Shown in pieces: positions 27,517 through 37,417 of a stretch of DNA of 53,871 nucleotides (position 1 is its first letter; each line of letters begins with the position of its first letter). The notes under the pieces are model-generated. The model worked only from the letters and a program-made list of their open reading frames with translations, did no database searches and was not told the DNA's origin. This stretch comes from an uncultured Clostridia bacterium (GTDB lineage: Bacteria; Bacillota; Clostridia; TANB77; CAG-508). Position numbers and translations under genes: made by a program. Location of the stretch: the NCBI GenBank assembly GCA_947599825.1, contig CANQFS010000006.1:1-53871 (forward strand). Reading direction: 5' to 3'.

Positions 27517-27531
27517 AAACGAGGAGGAAAT

Positions 27532-28728
27532 ATGAAAATATTAGTTATCAATTGTGGAAGTTCATCTTTAAAATACCAGTTAATTGATATGGAAAATGAA
27601 CAAGTATTAGCCAAAGGAAATTATGAAAGAATTGGTCAAAATAATAGCTTTTTGACACATAAAGTAAATAATGAAAAATATGTATTAGAAAATCCAGTAG
27701 AAAACCATGAACAAGCATTAGAATTTATGCTAAAACAATTACTACATGAAGAATATGGCGTAATTAAATCTTTAGATGAAGTAAATGCAATTGGACATAG
27801 AGTCCCACATGGAACTGACATCTTTGATAAATCTGTTTTAATTACAGATAAAGTAATTGAAGAAATTGCAAGTTGCAAAGAACTTGCACCGATTCATACA
27901 CCACCAATTTTAAATGGAATTTATGCATGTCAAAAGGTAATACCAAATAAACCAATGGTAGCTGTATTTGACACTGCATTTCATCAAACAATTCCAGAAG
28001 AAAGGTACATTTATCCAATTCCTTATGAATATTATAAAAAATATAAAATGCGTAAATATGGTTTTCATGGAACTTCTCATAGATATGTTTCAAACCGTTT
28101 AGCAGAGCTTATGAACAAAGATATAAAAGATTTAAAAATTGTAGTATGTCATTTAGGTCAAGGTGCAAGTCTATGCGCAGTTGATGGCGGAAAATCAGTA
28201 GATACTTCTATGGGAATGACACCAGTTTCTGGTATTATGATGTGTGCAAGAAGTGGTGATTTAGATCCATCTATTGTAACATTTTTAATGAAAAAGGAAA
28301 ATTTGTCACCAAATGAAGTAGAAGATATTTTAAATAAGAAGTCAGGAGTTCTTGGCATTTCAGGAGTAAGCCCAGATTTTAGAGATATTGAAAAAGCAGC
28401 AGATGAAGGAAATGAAAAGGCAAAACTAGCAAGAGATGCTTATTGCTATAATGTAGCTCAATATATTGCAAAATATGCGGTTTCTATGAATGGAATTGAC
28501 GCTATTGCATTTACTGCAGGTGTAGGAGAAAATCAAATTAATATTAGAGAATGTATTTGTAAACGTTTGGAATGGCTAGGAGTAGAAATTAATAAAGAAG
28601 CAAACCAAATAAGAGGAGAAGAACAAGAAATTTCTACTAAAAATTCAAAAGTAAAAGTATGGGTTGTGCCAACAAACGAAGAGTTAGTAATTGCAAGAGA
28701 TACAAAGGCAATTGTGGAAAGTTTATAG
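27532..28728 (+). CDS. ackA: Acetate kinase 2 (paralogue)
   Basis: A 398-residue paralogue of the preceding gene, starting at ATG 27532 behind gaggagg; a longer in-frame start at 27466 covers the repeat and is unlikely. The core motifs are kept ([41 protein letters not shown]), but some blocks differ: [11 protein letters not shown] replaces GHRVVHGGEKF, and [10 protein letters not shown] replaces AFAGGVGERG. The substrate arginine is kept. It may prefer another acyl phosphate such as propionyl or butyryl phosphate, or simply be an expression-level duplicate. Confidence 0.93.
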   Translation: MKILVINCGSSSLKYQLIDMENEQVLAKGNYERIGQNNSFLTHKVNNEKYVLENPVENHEQALEFMLKQLLHEEYGVIKSLDEVNAIGHRVPHGTDIFDKSVLITDKVIEEIASCKELAPIHTPPILNGIYACQKVIPNKPMVAVFDTAFHQTIPEERYIYPIPYEYYKKYKMRKYGFHGTSHRYVSNRLAELMNKDIKDLKIVVCHLGQGASLCAVDGGKSVDTSMGMTPVSGIMMCARSGDLDPSIVTFLMKKENLSPNEVEDILNKKSGVLGISGVSPDFRDIEKAADEGNEKAKLARDAYCYNVAQYIAKYAVSMNGIDAIAFTAGVGENQINIRECICKRLEWLGVEINKEANQIRGEEQEISTKNSKVKVWVVPTNEELVIARDTKAIVESL

Positions 28729-28775
28729 AATAAAATTATATCAAAATAGAAAATGTATTTTAAATTTATAAAAAT

Positions 28776-28809
28776 GAAAACCTAGAGTATAGTAATTCTC
28801 TAGGTTTTC
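28776..28809 (+). terminator. Terminator after ackA 2
   Basis: Gaaaacctagag pairs exactly with ctctaggttttc across a 10-base loop. It is the end of the acetate-forming unit. Confidence 0.8.
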
Positions 28810-28930
28810 ACATTTCTTATAAATTTATTAAATGTCTTTTCTTTTTTAACAAAAAATGTTATAATAAAAAATGTCTAAACAATAGAAAGTTTACATATAA
28901 GCTAATATAAAAAGAAGGGAAAATAGAAAA

Positions 28931-29917
28931 ATGGAAAAGGTTAGTATTATTGTACCTGTATATAATGTAGAAGAATATTTAGAAGAATGTTTGAAAAGTA
29001 TTATAGAACAAACTTATAGAAATTTAGAAATTATTTTAGTAGATGATGGTTCAACTGATTCTTCTGGAAAAATTTGTGAAGATTACAAAAATAAAGATAG
29101 TCGTATTAAAGTAATTCATCAAAAAAATCAAGGTTTATCTGCTGCAAGAAATACAGCTTTAAAAATAGTAACAGGAGATATGATTCAATTTGTAGATAGT
29201 GATGATTTTATTGCTAAAAATATGATAGAAGACTTAATATCTATAATGCATGATAAAGAAGCAGATATTGTCATTTCTTCTCACTATATTTATGAAAATG
29301 AAAAAGTAATAAAGCCGGAATATTCTAATCAAATGGAAATATATGATATGAATCAAGCAATTGCTCAAATGGTTTTAGATAAAAAAATTAGATTTTACGC
29401 ATGGGACAAATTATATAAAAGTAAGTTATGGCAAGATGTAGAATTTCCAGTTGGAAGAATATTTGAAGATATTGCAACTATTCCAAAATCATTTGTAAAT
29501 GCTAAAAAAGTTGTTTTTTATGACCACCCTTTCTATTATTATAGAAAACGCGAAGGTAGTATTACGATGAAAAGATCAAAAGAACAAAAACTACAATATT
29601 TAAGTTCTGTATTAGATATAAATAAATATTTAAGACAGAGAACAGAAGGAATAGAAGACTATTTAGATTATAATCTTGTATATACTATGATTAACCTTTT
29701 TCATGCTGTAGGAAAATATGATATAGAAGGGTTAGACAATGAAAAAGATGTGCAAAATTTGTATAATAAAATAAAAATGTTATTAAATGACCAACATAAA
29801 CTACAATTTATCAATGAACATTGCTCTAATTCTAAAAGAACACACTTATATTATTTATTAGAAAATCCAAAAGAATATATAAAAAATGTAAAATATTTGC
29901 CTAATGTTTATCAATAA
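28931..29917 (+). CDS. Family 2 glycosyltransferase
   Basis: A 328-residue GT-A enzyme. VSIIVPVYNVEEYLEECL, EIILVDDGSTDSSGKICEDY, GLSAARNTAL and the DXD-like FVDSDDF are the GT2 hallmarks, followed by IFEDIATIPKSF, which holds the acceptor-site ED. It transfers a sugar from a nucleotide sugar to a surface glycan; donor and acceptor cannot be told. It is followed after 23 bases by a second GT2, with which it is probably co-transcribed. Confidence 0.92.
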   Translation: MEKVSIIVPVYNVEEYLEECLKSIIEQTYRNLEIILVDDGSTDSSGKICEDYKNKDSRIKVIHQKNQGLSAARNTALKIVTGDMIQFVDSDDFIAKNMIEDLISIMHDKEADIVISSHYIYENEKVIKPEYSNQMEIYDMNQAIAQMVLDKKIRFYAWDKLYKSKLWQDVEFPVGRIFEDIATIPKSFVNAKKVVFYDHPFYYYRKREGSITMKRSKEQKLQYLSSVLDINKYLRQRTEGIEDYLDYNLVYTMINLFHAVGKYDIEGLDNEKDVQNLYNKIKMLLNDQHKLQFINEHCSNSKRTHLYYLLENPKEYIKNVKYLPNVYQ

Positions 29918-29940
29918 AAACTTAAGGAGGAAAAAACGCA

Positions 29941-31806
29941 ATGGACAAAATTACTATTATAATACCAGTTTATAATGTAGAAAAATATTTGTCAGAAGCT
30001 ATTAATTCTACAATAAATCAAAGCTATCAAAATTTAGAAATTATCTTAGTAGATGATGGTTCAACTGATTCTTCTGGAAAAATTTGTGATGACTATGCCA
30101 AAAAAGATACTAGAATAAAAGTATTTCATCAAGAAAACAAAGGTTTATCAGGAGCAAGAAATACAGGACTTAAAAATGCTACTGGAAAATACATTATGTT
30201 TTTAGATTCAGATGATAGATTTACACTAAATGCATGTAAAATCATGTATGATTACATCGAAAAAACAGATGCAGATTATGCAATCGGTGATTATATAAAT
30301 ATGGACGAAGATGGAACATTATGGGAAAATCCTGTATTTAAGAAGAATATTTATCATGAATTTAAATTATCCATTAAAGATTATGAACAATCTTTTTTCA
30401 TTATGAATTCTGGAGTATGGAATAAAATATTTAGAAAATCATTTTTAGATTCTTTAAAAATTGAATTTGTAGAACGAATTCCTGCAGAAGATGCAGTATT
30501 TACTACGTATTGCTTTATAAAATCTAAAAATGTATATTACATTCCAGAAATAATATATGAATATAGACAACGTTATAGTGATTCTATATCTAATAGTTGT
30601 TCTAAAAAATATTTTGAAGGTATCAATAAAGCTTATCGTATTATTTATGAAAATTTTAAAGAAAATGACGAAATGGGATTTTATCGCTATTTCTATGCTA
30701 AAAGCATGAATTACATTCTTTATAAATTTATTGATTCTGATAGATTAACAAAAGAAGAAAGAATAGATGTACTAGAAGAGATGAAATGGTTTTATACATT
30801 AAGTAATGAATTAAAAATTCCTACTATCTTAAAATCTGTGCAGTATATCATAGAATCTATTACTAAAAAAGACTATGAACAAGTTTTAAAATATTGTGAA
30901 ATATTAAATCAAGTAAGGAAAATGTTGCCAAAAGAACTTAAAGAAAAGATGTCGAAACCAAATGCTAATACTTATAAGCAAATAGAAGAAAATGCAATTG
31001 ATACTGAAATTGCAAGAAAAAAAGAAGAATTACTAAAAGAAATGAAAACAAGCAATATAAGAATATTAACAACAGAAGAATGTTTACAAGAATTAAAAAA
31101 AGGAAAATCAATTGCACGTTTTGGAAATGGAGAACTAGATTTAATTATAGGAAAAGGTCTAGAATTTCAAACTCCTAATAAAAACTTAGTAAATAGATTA
31201 AAGGAAATACTTCAAAGTGAGCAAAACTTTTGTATGATAGGGATACCAGATGAAATAAATAAATTTGAAAATTTAACGGAAGAAAGTGAAAATTTCTGGG
31301 TTAATTATATGTACCAAACAAGATCAATATGGTTACAATATTTGAATATGAATATGCAATATTGTCCCTCAAGCTTAAGTAGAATATATATTAGGCGTAA
31401 GGACCATATCAATTGTGGAAAATACTTTTCTATGATAAAAGATATTTGGAAAAATAGAAATGTTATTATTTGTGAAACGAGCGATACGAAAACTGGAGTA
31501 GGAAACGATTTATTGAGTGAATGTAAATCTGTAAGAAGAATTATTTGCCCAATAGAAAATACTTTTGATTATTACGATACAATTCTTACTAAATTAAGAC
31601 AAGAATCAAAAGACACCATTATTTTAACTATATTAGGTCCAATTGCAACTGTGCTAGCTTATGATTTAGCAAAAGAAGGATATCAAGCACTAGATTTAGG
31701 ACATTTAGATACAGAATATGCATTATACAAAAAAATTTCTAAAAAAGATATTCAAGAAGATAGTAATGAAAAATATAAAAATCAAATAGAGTCTATCATT
31801 AAATAA
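29941..31806 (+). CDS. Two-domain glycosyltransferase: GT2 plus DUF1792/GT-D
   Basis: A 621-residue protein. Residues 1 to about 320 are a GT2 domain (ITIIIPVYNVEKYLSEAI, ILVDDGSTDSSGKICDDY, FLDSDDRF, PAEDAVFTTY). From about 370 to 600 there is a DUF1792 (GT-D fold) domain with SIARFGNGELDLIIGKG, then ICETSDTKTGVGNDLL and LGPIATVLAYDLAKEGYQAL+DLGHLD. DUF1792 enzymes act on serine-rich surface protein glycans in streptococci. Two domains in one chain suggest two successive sugar additions. The first 45 residues are near-identical to the upstream GT2, pointing to duplication. Confidence 0.9.
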   Translation: MDKITIIIPVYNVEKYLSEAINSTINQSYQNLEIILVDDGSTDSSGKICDDYAKKDTRIKVFHQENKGLSGARNTGLKNATGKYIMFLDSDDRFTLNACKIMYDYIEKTDADYAIGDYINMDEDGTLWENPVFKKNIYHEFKLSIKDYEQSFFIMNSGVWNKIFRKSFLDSLKIEFVERIPAEDAVFTTYCFIKSKNVYYIPEIIYEYRQRYSDSISNSCSKKYFEGINKAYRIIYENFKENDEMGFYRYFYAKSMNYILYKFIDSDRLTKEERIDVLEEMKWFYTLSNELKIPTILKSVQYIIESITKKDYEQVLKYCEILNQVRKMLPKELKEKMSKPNANTYKQIEENAIDTEIARKKEELLKEMKTSNIRILTTEECLQELKKGKSIARFGNGELDLIIGKGLEFQTPNKNLVNRLKEILQSEQNFCMIGIPDEINKFENLTEESENFWVNYMYQTRSIWLQYLNMNMQYCPSSLSRIYIRRKDHINCGKYFSMIKDIWKNRNVIICETSDTKTGVGNDLLSECKSVRRIICPIENTFDYYDTILTKLRQESKDTIILTILGPIATVLAYDLAKEGYQALDLGHLDTEYALYKKISKKDIQEDSNEKYKNQIESIIK

Positions 31807-31863
31807 TAGCTATATTTATCTAGTATGGAAAATCTTATTTAAAAAGAACATTCCTACTATATT

Positions 31864-31900
31864 AAAAAGGAAAGTACTAATAAACAGCACTTTCCTTTTT
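31864..31900. terminator. Bidirectional terminator
   Basis: Aaaaaggaaagt pairs with actttccttttt, with a T run on either strand, between convergent genes. Confidence 0.85.
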
Positions 31901-31906
31901 ATACGT

Positions 31907-32089
31907 CTAGAACTTCGAGCCAAGTATAAATTTTGCTACATTCTTTGCTTTTTCATATTCTTCTTTTGAATATTTTTCCTCGTATTTGGCGTCATATACA
32001 GACTCAACTTCACCGCGCCCAAAATGAGAAGACCTAAATTCAATTTTTGTTCCGTTATCCATTTCAATAGCAACTTTAGCAACCTTCAT
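31907..32089 (-). CDS. Small hypothetical protein
   Basis: A 60-residue protein starting at the ATG complement of 32087-32089 behind aggaagg; an upstream in-frame ATG overlaps that site. It contains VAKVAIEMDNGTKIEFRSSH and a basic, Glu-rich end. No family was recognised. It stands alone and convergent to the glycosyltransferases. Confidence 0.5.
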   Translation of the reverse strand: MKVAKVAIEMDNGTKIEFRSSHFGRGEVESVYDAKYEEKYSKEEYEKAKNVAKFILGSKF

Positions 32090-32245
32090 ATTATTATCCT
32101 TCCTGCCGTACACGGCTGAAAACTATATAAAAAGTGACCTACGTAGTATATCATAAAACAATAAAAAAGTAAATAAAAAATAACAAAATTTACATAATTT
32201 CATAAAATATAATAAGACCACACAAAAGGAGGAAGAGTATATTTT

Positions 32246-32825
32246 ATGAAATTAAAAGATAAACGAGTTGGATTTGTACTAACTGGTTCTTTTTGTACGT
32301 TTCATTTAGTAAAAGAACAAATGAAAAATGTACTAAAAGAAGGGGCAGAGGTGTTACCTATTATGTCAGACCATAGTTATGAATTAGACACCAAATTTGG
32401 AGAGGCAAAAGAACATATTGAAGAAATAGAGAAAATGACAGGTCGCAATATTATTCACACTATTCAAGAAGCAGAACCAATAGGACCTAAAAAATTAACA
32501 GATATTTTAATTATTGCACCTTGCTCACGGAAACACTATTGCAAAACTTGCTGGTGGCATAGTGGATAATGCTGCAACTATGGCAACAAAATCTCATCTT
32601 AGAAATGGAAATCCTGTTGTACTTGCTATTTCTACAAATGATGGACTATCTGGTTCAGCAGAAAATATAGGAAAACTTTTAAATAGAAACAATTATTTTT
32701 TTGTTCCATTTAGACAAGACAACCCAATTACTAAACCACGTTCATTAGTATTTGATAGTAATCTTATTGTAAAAACATTAGAAAGTGCATTAGATAAAGA
32801 GCAAATACAACCAATTTTATTATAG
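32246..32825 (+). CDS. spoVFB: Dipicolinate synthase subunit B, read through a +1 shift
   Basis: With +1 at CGG 32528-32530 the product is 192 residues, the normal SpoVFB (DpaB) length. It is a flavoprotein-fold subunit: RVGFVLTGSFCTFHLVKEQM, PIMSDHSYELDTKFGEA, LIIAPCS then GNTIAKLAGGIVDNAATMAT+KSHLRNG, and SGSAENIGKLLNR. With SpoVFA it makes dipicolinic acid in the mother cell during sporulation. Zero-frame reading ends 13 codons after CGG and loses half the protein. The catalytic partner spoVFA is not adjacent, which is unusual. The start follows aaaggagg. This is strong evidence that the organism forms spores. Confidence 0.92.
32528..32530 (+). other. CGG +1 frameshift site 6 (spoVFB)
   Basis: The context is tgc tca CGG aaa cac. 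Skipping C gives tca GGA aac act, restoring APCSGNTIAKLAGG, the conserved flavoprotein-like loop. The local sequence tca cgg aaa is the same as at the uvrA Walker A site. Confidence 0.85.
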
Positions 32826-32829
32826 AAAT

Positions 32830-32866
32830 AAAAAAACCGACAATTAATAACTTGTCGGTTTTTTTA
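32830..32866. terminator. Terminator after spoVFB
   Basis: Aaaaaaccgacaa pairs with ttgtcggtttttt, with strong T runs in both directions, between convergent genes. Confidence 0.9.
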
Positions 32867-32869
32867 GGT

Positions 32870-33169
32870 TTATTCTACATCAACCTCTTTGTTAAGAAAC
32901 CAGCCTTTCATTACACTTCCTGCCTTGCCATCATCTCTTAATGTAATTTTTGCTTGCATAACAAGAGCAAAATCATTGAAAGACTCCAAATTAGAGCAAT
33001 CCTCTGGATAGAAAAGTTTAATATTATCTATCTCGTAGTTATTACTTTTTGCCTGCTCTAAAAAAACATTAGATAGGTCAATAAGTGCAACTTTACGCCG
33101 CTCAGATAGAACATCACTTTCTTTCCAAAATTTTTGATAAGAAATTAGTTCCTTTTCATTAAGTTTCAT
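32870..33169 (-). CDS. Small hypothetical accessory protein
   Basis: A 99-residue soluble protein behind aggaggataac, the same leader as the minus-strand genes at 14610 and 14950. It contains KLFYPEDCSNLESFNDF and ends KGWFLNKEVDVE; no family was recognised. The CGG at the complement of 33098-33100 (gag cgg cgt) is in frame and appears to be read as arginine. Confidence 0.5.
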   Translation of the reverse strand: MKLNEKELISYQKFWKESDVLSERRKVALIDLSNVFLEQAKSNNYEIDNIKLFYPEDCSNLESFNDFALVMQAKITLRDDGKAGSVMKGWFLNKEVDVE

Positions 33170-33292
33170 AGGTTATCCTCCTATAAAAAGACTAAAAATT
33201 ATTAGTAACATAATTATTATAACAGGAAAATAAGATAAAATCAAGAAAATTTAATAAAAATACAAAAAACAAACATTTTTTTGGAAAAAGTA

Positions 33293-33321
33293 TTGACAAA
33301 GAATAAATGTTCGTTTATACT
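33293..33321 (+). promoter_or_regulatory. Sigma-A promoter with a LexA-like box in the spacer
   Basis: Ttgaca (33293-33298), 17 bases, tatact (33316-33321). The spacer holds gaataaatgttc (33301-33312), one base from the Gram-positive LexA pattern GAAC-N4-GTTC. This suggests SOS control of the LysM gene. Confidence 0.6.
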
Positions 33322-33411
33322 ATATTCATAAAGCAAAACAATGTTTGTAACAAATAAAAGGCAATATTACTATATATGCCGTTTAATAAAAAATAGAAAG
33401 GGTTGTTTTTT

Positions 33412-33711
33412 ATGAGAATAGTAAATAAAAAGAAATTTACAAGAGCAATAATTATAGTATTAGGAGTTATTTTTGCTATATGCTTTTATTTTAGTAATGT
33501 TTCATTCTCAAAAGGGGAAGTAAAAACAAAAAACATTTACGTATCTAGTGGAGATACTTTATGGAGCATTGCAATGCAAGAAAAAGAAAGCAATAGCTAT
33601 TATGAAAATAGAGATGTTAGAGACATTATTTATGAAATTAGGAAAATAAATAATTTAGACAATACTTCTTATTTAAAAGTAGGTCAAAAATTAGTATTAT
33701 ATAGTTTATAA
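33412..33711 (+). CDS. LysM-domain membrane protein, YneA-like
   Basis: A 99-residue protein. Start ATG 33412 behind gaaaggg; a TTG at 33403 is possible. The N-terminal membrane segment (about residues 10-30) is followed by an outside LysM domain: IYVSSGDTLWSIAMQEKE through NLDNTSYLKVGQKLVLYSL. Size and layout match YneA-type cell-division suppressors that are induced by DNA damage, and the promoter carries a LexA-like box. lexA itself, usually divergent to yneA, is not here, so the assignment is partly inference. Confidence 0.75.
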   Translation: MRIVNKKKFTRAIIIVLGVIFAICFYFSNVSFSKGEVKTKNIYVSSGDTLWSIAMQEKESNSYYENRDVRDIIYEIRKINNLDNTSYLKVGQKLVLYSL

Positions 33712-33720
33712 AATATAAAA

Positions 33721-33750
33721 AAAAGACTTACTTTTGATTAGCAAGTCTTT
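33721..33750. terminator. Terminator after the LysM gene
   Basis: Aaagactt pairs with aagtcttt after an A-rich tract; it separates two convergent genes. Confidence 0.6.
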
Positions 33751-33766
33751 CTATAGTTAAAACTAT

Positions 33767-34372
33767 TTAAGAACGATTAAACCATTCAACGTAATCAAAT
33801 TGGTCTAATATTCTATGTCCACTAAAATCATTCTTATATTCATGGCAAAAACCAACTGATGAATCACTTTCAAATCCTTTTATATAAAAACTAGATTTAA
33901 TTTCAGGATATGGAATATGAGTAAAAACAATTTTATTTTTAAAATTAAGGTTGTCAAATCTAACTAAATCTTCATATGTGCACTCATCACGATCAGTAAA
34001 TAAAATAAAAATATTATTTATATCAATACGCTCAGTTCTTTGTATCCATTTCGATAAAGCTTCTTCTTCTGTTTTGTAGTGTTGAAAATAAATATTTATA
34101 TCATCAAGTTTTCCAATAGGATAAGATATACCATCTTCATGAATAAATTGCATATTTGCATTTTTATAATGTTCTATATTTTCCAAATATTTTATAAAAT
34201 CTTTTGGCTTTAACCATAAATTTACAAAAGGAGAATTAAATTTTAAACCTAAATCATGTAATATAAATGCTCCGTTACAATTGCTTGATATAAGTGAAAA
34301 GTTACTTTTATTTGTTAGACGTTTTCTATTTTTATAATTAACAAATTTTCTTAAAAATTGATTAATATTCAT
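33767..34372 (-). CDS. DUF1919 exopolysaccharide-type protein
   Basis: A 201-residue protein of the DUF1919 family, which appears in capsule and exopolysaccharide loci. The typical features are FSLISSNCNGAFILHDLGLK, NSPFVNLWLKPKDFIKYLEN near the start, and IFILFTDRDECTYEDLVRFD. It is probably a cytoplasmic glycan-modifying enzyme of unknown reaction. It stands next to the recombinase gene, 24 bases away, away from the GT2 pair. Confidence 0.8.
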   Translation of the reverse strand: MNINQFLRKFVNYKNRKRLTNKSNFSLISSNCNGAFILHDLGLKFNSPFVNLWLKPKDFIKYLENIEHYKNANMQFIHEDGISYPIGKLDDINIYFQHYKTEEEALSKWIQRTERIDINNIFILFTDRDECTYEDLVRFDNLNFKNKIVFTHIPYPEIKSSFYIKGFESDSSVGFCHEYKNDFSGHRILDQFDYVEWFNRS

Positions 34373-34396
34373 AAATTTTCTCCTAATTTCTAAATT

Positions 34397-35368
34397 TTAC
34401 TGGTTTAAAGGGTTTCTTTCTACTGCATTTCGTACCTGTTCATTTGCAACATGTGTATAAATTTCAGTAGTAGAAATACTAGCATGTCCTAAAAGTTCTT
34501 GCAACGCTCTAATATCAACTTCACCATATTGGTACATTAAAGTAGCAGCCGTATGTCTTAGTTTGTGAGTAGAATATTTAGTAGTGTCTAATCCTGCTTT
34601 TCTTAACTCTTTTTCAACTGTGTATTGAACTGTTCTTCTTGCAATTCTTTCACGTCTTTCACTTAAAAATAAAGCATCTTTAGACTTACTATCAATACCT
34701 TCTTTAGGGCGTACTTGTAAATAAGATTTTATAGCTTCCATACATACTTTATTTAAATAAATAGTTCGCTCTTTGTTACCTTTTCCAATTACAGTCATTT
34801 TGCAATCATCAAAATGAATATCTTTTATATTAATACCAACTAATTCAGATAAACGCATACCACAATTTAAAAATAAAGTAAGAATAGCAAAATCTCTTTC
34901 TTTATTTCGAACGTCCTCTTGTAAAGTTACATTTAAAAGTTTTTTACTATCTTCTAATGTTAAATACTTGGGCATTCTTTTATCTAATTTAGGAGTTTCT
35001 AAATTTTGGGCAGGGTTTATTTCTATTATATTTGCCTTTACAGTCAAATATTTAAAGAAAATACGAATAGTTGAAATTTTTCTAGCACGAGTAGAGGCTT
35101 TACATCTTTGTTCTACTGCTAAGTATGAAATAAAGGAGTGAATATCCTCTAAAGTAATTCTTTTTAAAGTAGCAATATCAAAATCATCAATACGAATATT
35201 AGCCAAATCGGTTTCATTTGTTAAGTTAAAATGAATTTTCATATATTTTAAAAACATAGCAAGGTCGTAATTATATTCCTTCACAGAATTAGGCGATTTA
35301 TTTAAAATAGTAATGGAATAATCTAAAAAAGAATTTAAAAATTCAGGGTTATCTTCACGTTTTATCAT
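34397..35368 (-). CDS. XerC/XerD-like tyrosine recombinase
   Basis: A 323-residue integrase-family protein. Start ATG at the complement of 35366-35368 with ggag 10 bases upstream; a GTG 9 bases earlier is too close. The N-terminal SAM-like core-binding domain (NSFLDYSITILNKSPNSVKE) is followed by the catalytic domain with R in NCGMRLSELVG, K near VIGKGNKERTI, H-x-x-R in THKLRHTAATL, H in LLGHASISTTEIYTHV and the tyrosine in IYTHV. It could be the chromosome dimer resolvase or a stand-alone recombinase. No att or dif site was identified nearby. Confidence 0.88.
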   Translation of the reverse strand: MIKREDNPEFLNSFLDYSITILNKSPNSVKEYNYDLAMFLKYMKIHFNLTNETDLANIRIDDFDIATLKRITLEDIHSFISYLAVEQRCKASTRARKISTIRIFFKYLTVKANIIEINPAQNLETPKLDKRMPKYLTLEDSKKLLNVTLQEDVRNKERDFAILTLFLNCGMRLSELVGINIKDIHFDDCKMTVIGKGNKERTIYLNKVCMEAIKSYLQVRPKEGIDSKSKDALFLSERRERIARRTVQYTVEKELRKAGLDTTKYSTHKLRHTAATLMYQYGEVDIRALQELLGHASISTTEIYTHVANEQVRNAVERNPLNQ

Positions 35369-35583
35369 GTATTTCACACTCCATATTTTATATTATAGTT
35401 ATTGTTATTATAAGTTATTATATTATAGTTATTTTTATTATGTTTGTTGCTGTTATTATATAGCAATCAAAGAAAAAAGAAAAGGTTTTCCTACAATTTT
35501 AAAAGTAAATGTCAAAACCATTGAAAAAAAAGGAAAAATATGATATAAATTATGTATAGTAAAATAAGAGAGGAAAAATAAAA

Positions 35584-37332
35584 ATGAAAAATTTAAAAAC
35601 ATCAATAGTTGTTATAGTTGCTATATTCATACTAACAGTCTTAACATTAAGCCATACAGTTACATATGCAACAGAAAATGAAGAATATACTTTAATGGAA
35701 AATATTGACTATACAGAAACAATAGAAGATATAAAAAATCCTGAAAGAGGTTTTTATAGTACGGCTTTTCTTAATATGCTTCCAACTGGTACTAAACCTA
35801 CTAATTCTCGTGCTAATTTAGTACATTTAAGAGTTAATATAGGGGAATTTTCAAAAGCAATTAATGGAACAGGTGATTTAGAATTAACTGAAGATGCTTT
35901 AAATGCATTAGATGCAACATTGCAAAATATAAAAAATAACGGTGGAAGTGTTATTATAAGATTTGCATATGACCATTTTAACGGGCTAAAAAATGTAGAA
36001 CCTTCATTAGAAATGATATTAAAGCATATTTCTCAATTAAAACCAATATTTTATAAAAATGAAGACGTTATAGACTATGTAGAACTAGGCTTCTTTGGAC
36101 CATGTGGAGAAATGAATTCAAGTACAATATGTACTACAGAAAATGTTAGCAAAGCCATAGATGCTATGCTTGATGCAGTGCCTACTAATATAAAAATAGG
36201 AGTTAGAACGCCAAATTATTATGCAAAATGGCTTGGAGTAGATAGAGCAACCTTAAATGAAAATATTACTCAAAAAGGCACAGATGAATATAGAATAGGC
36301 TTATTTAATGATGGATATTTAGGCTCAAATAATGACTTAGGAACTTTTGCAAACAGAGAAATAGAAATTGCTTGGCTTGAAAACCAAGCAACACACACTT
36401 TCTATGGAGGAGAAGTAGTTGCAAATTATAATCCAGTCACAAAACCAGCAATAAATACTATAGAATATATATCACAAGAAGCCTTTAGAACACATACTAC
36501 ATATTTAAATTCAGAGTGGAATGATAAAGTTATAAAAGCATGGAAAGAAGAAATATATAATGGAGATAATGAACTTTATGTAGGGCAAACAGGATATTTC
36601 TATGTATCTAATCACTTAGGATATAGATTTGTATTAAAAAAATCAGAAGTTACAGACAATATAGAGGCAAATGATACGTTAAAAATTAAATTACAAATTG
36701 AAAACGTAGGTTTTGCTAATTTAATAAACAATAAAGTAGTAACAATAGTGTTACAAAATAATGAAAAAACATATGAAATACCAACTAATATTGATGCTAC
36801 TAATTGGGCTTCAAAGGAAATTTCAAGTGTAAATATAGATGTTCCATTACCAAAAGACATAGAATTAGGAGATTACAACATTTATTTAAGAATATCACAA
36901 CACGGCAATATGAATGAAGATAATAATTACAAATGTATTAAACTTGCAAATAACAATATTTGGAATGAGGATTTTGCTGCAAATTATATTGGAAAAGTTA
37001 CAATATCAGAAGTAAGTAAAGAAGAACAAAAACCAGATAACAATGAGGGTGAAGACCAAAATCCAAACAATAATAATGGAGAAGCACAAAATCCAAACAT
37101 TGATAATGAGGAAACACAAAATCCAAATGATAATAATGTAACAGAAAACAATAATTCAAACGAAGACAAAGACAACACAAACAACCAAAATAACACAAAT
37201 TCTCAAGAAATTAAAGATAACACCACTGCACAAGGAAAATTACCAAATACAGGCGAAAACAAACATAAAATAGTACCAATATTAATATTATCAATAATGA
37301 TAATTATTAGTTGGAAAAATTATAAAAAATAA
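35584..37332 (+). CDS. LPXTG-anchored DUF4832/DUF4874 surface protein
   Basis: A 582-residue protein with a signal peptide (residues 4-27, hydrophobic, ending TYATE). A DUF4874-like TIM-barrel domain (NPERGFYSTAFLNMLP, SVIIRFAYDHF, YVELGFFGPCGEMNS) and a DUF4832-like C-terminal domain are followed by four loose repeats of QNPN and NNNGE, then LPNTG, a membrane segment and a KNYKK tail. It is a sortase-linked cell surface protein, perhaps a glycoside-hydrolase-like enzyme. It opens the surface locus. Confidence 0.88.
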   Translation: MKNLKTSIVVIVAIFILTVLTLSHTVTYATENEEYTLMENIDYTETIEDIKNPERGFYSTAFLNMLPTGTKPTNSRANLVHLRVNIGEFSKAINGTGDLELTEDALNALDATLQNIKNNGGSVIIRFAYDHFNGLKNVEPSLEMILKHISQLKPIFYKNEDVIDYVELGFFGPCGEMNSSTICTTENVSKAIDAMLDAVPTNIKIGVRTPNYYAKWLGVDRATLNENITQKGTDEYRIGLFNDGYLGSNNDLGTFANREIEIAWLENQATHTFYGGEVVANYNPVTKPAINTIEYISQEAFRTHTTYLNSEWNDKVIKAWKEEIYNGDNELYVGQTGYFYVSNHLGYRFVLKKSEVTDNIEANDTLKIKLQIENVGFANLINNKVVTIVLQNNEKTYEIPTNIDATNWASKEISSVNIDVPLPKDIELGDYNIYLRISQHGNMNEDNNYKCIKLANNNIWNEDFAANYIGKVTISEVSKEEQKPDNNEGEDQNPNNNNGEAQNPNIDNEETQNPNDNNVTENNNSNEDKDNTNNQNNTNSQEIKDNTTAQGKLPNTGENKHKIVPILILSIMIIISWKNYKK

Positions 37333-37417
37333 AAAAATTATGTTGTCATTTTTGTAAATATATGTTAAAATATGTCGTAGTTTACAAAAAAATAAAAAAA
37401 GGGGAGGAAACTTTTAT

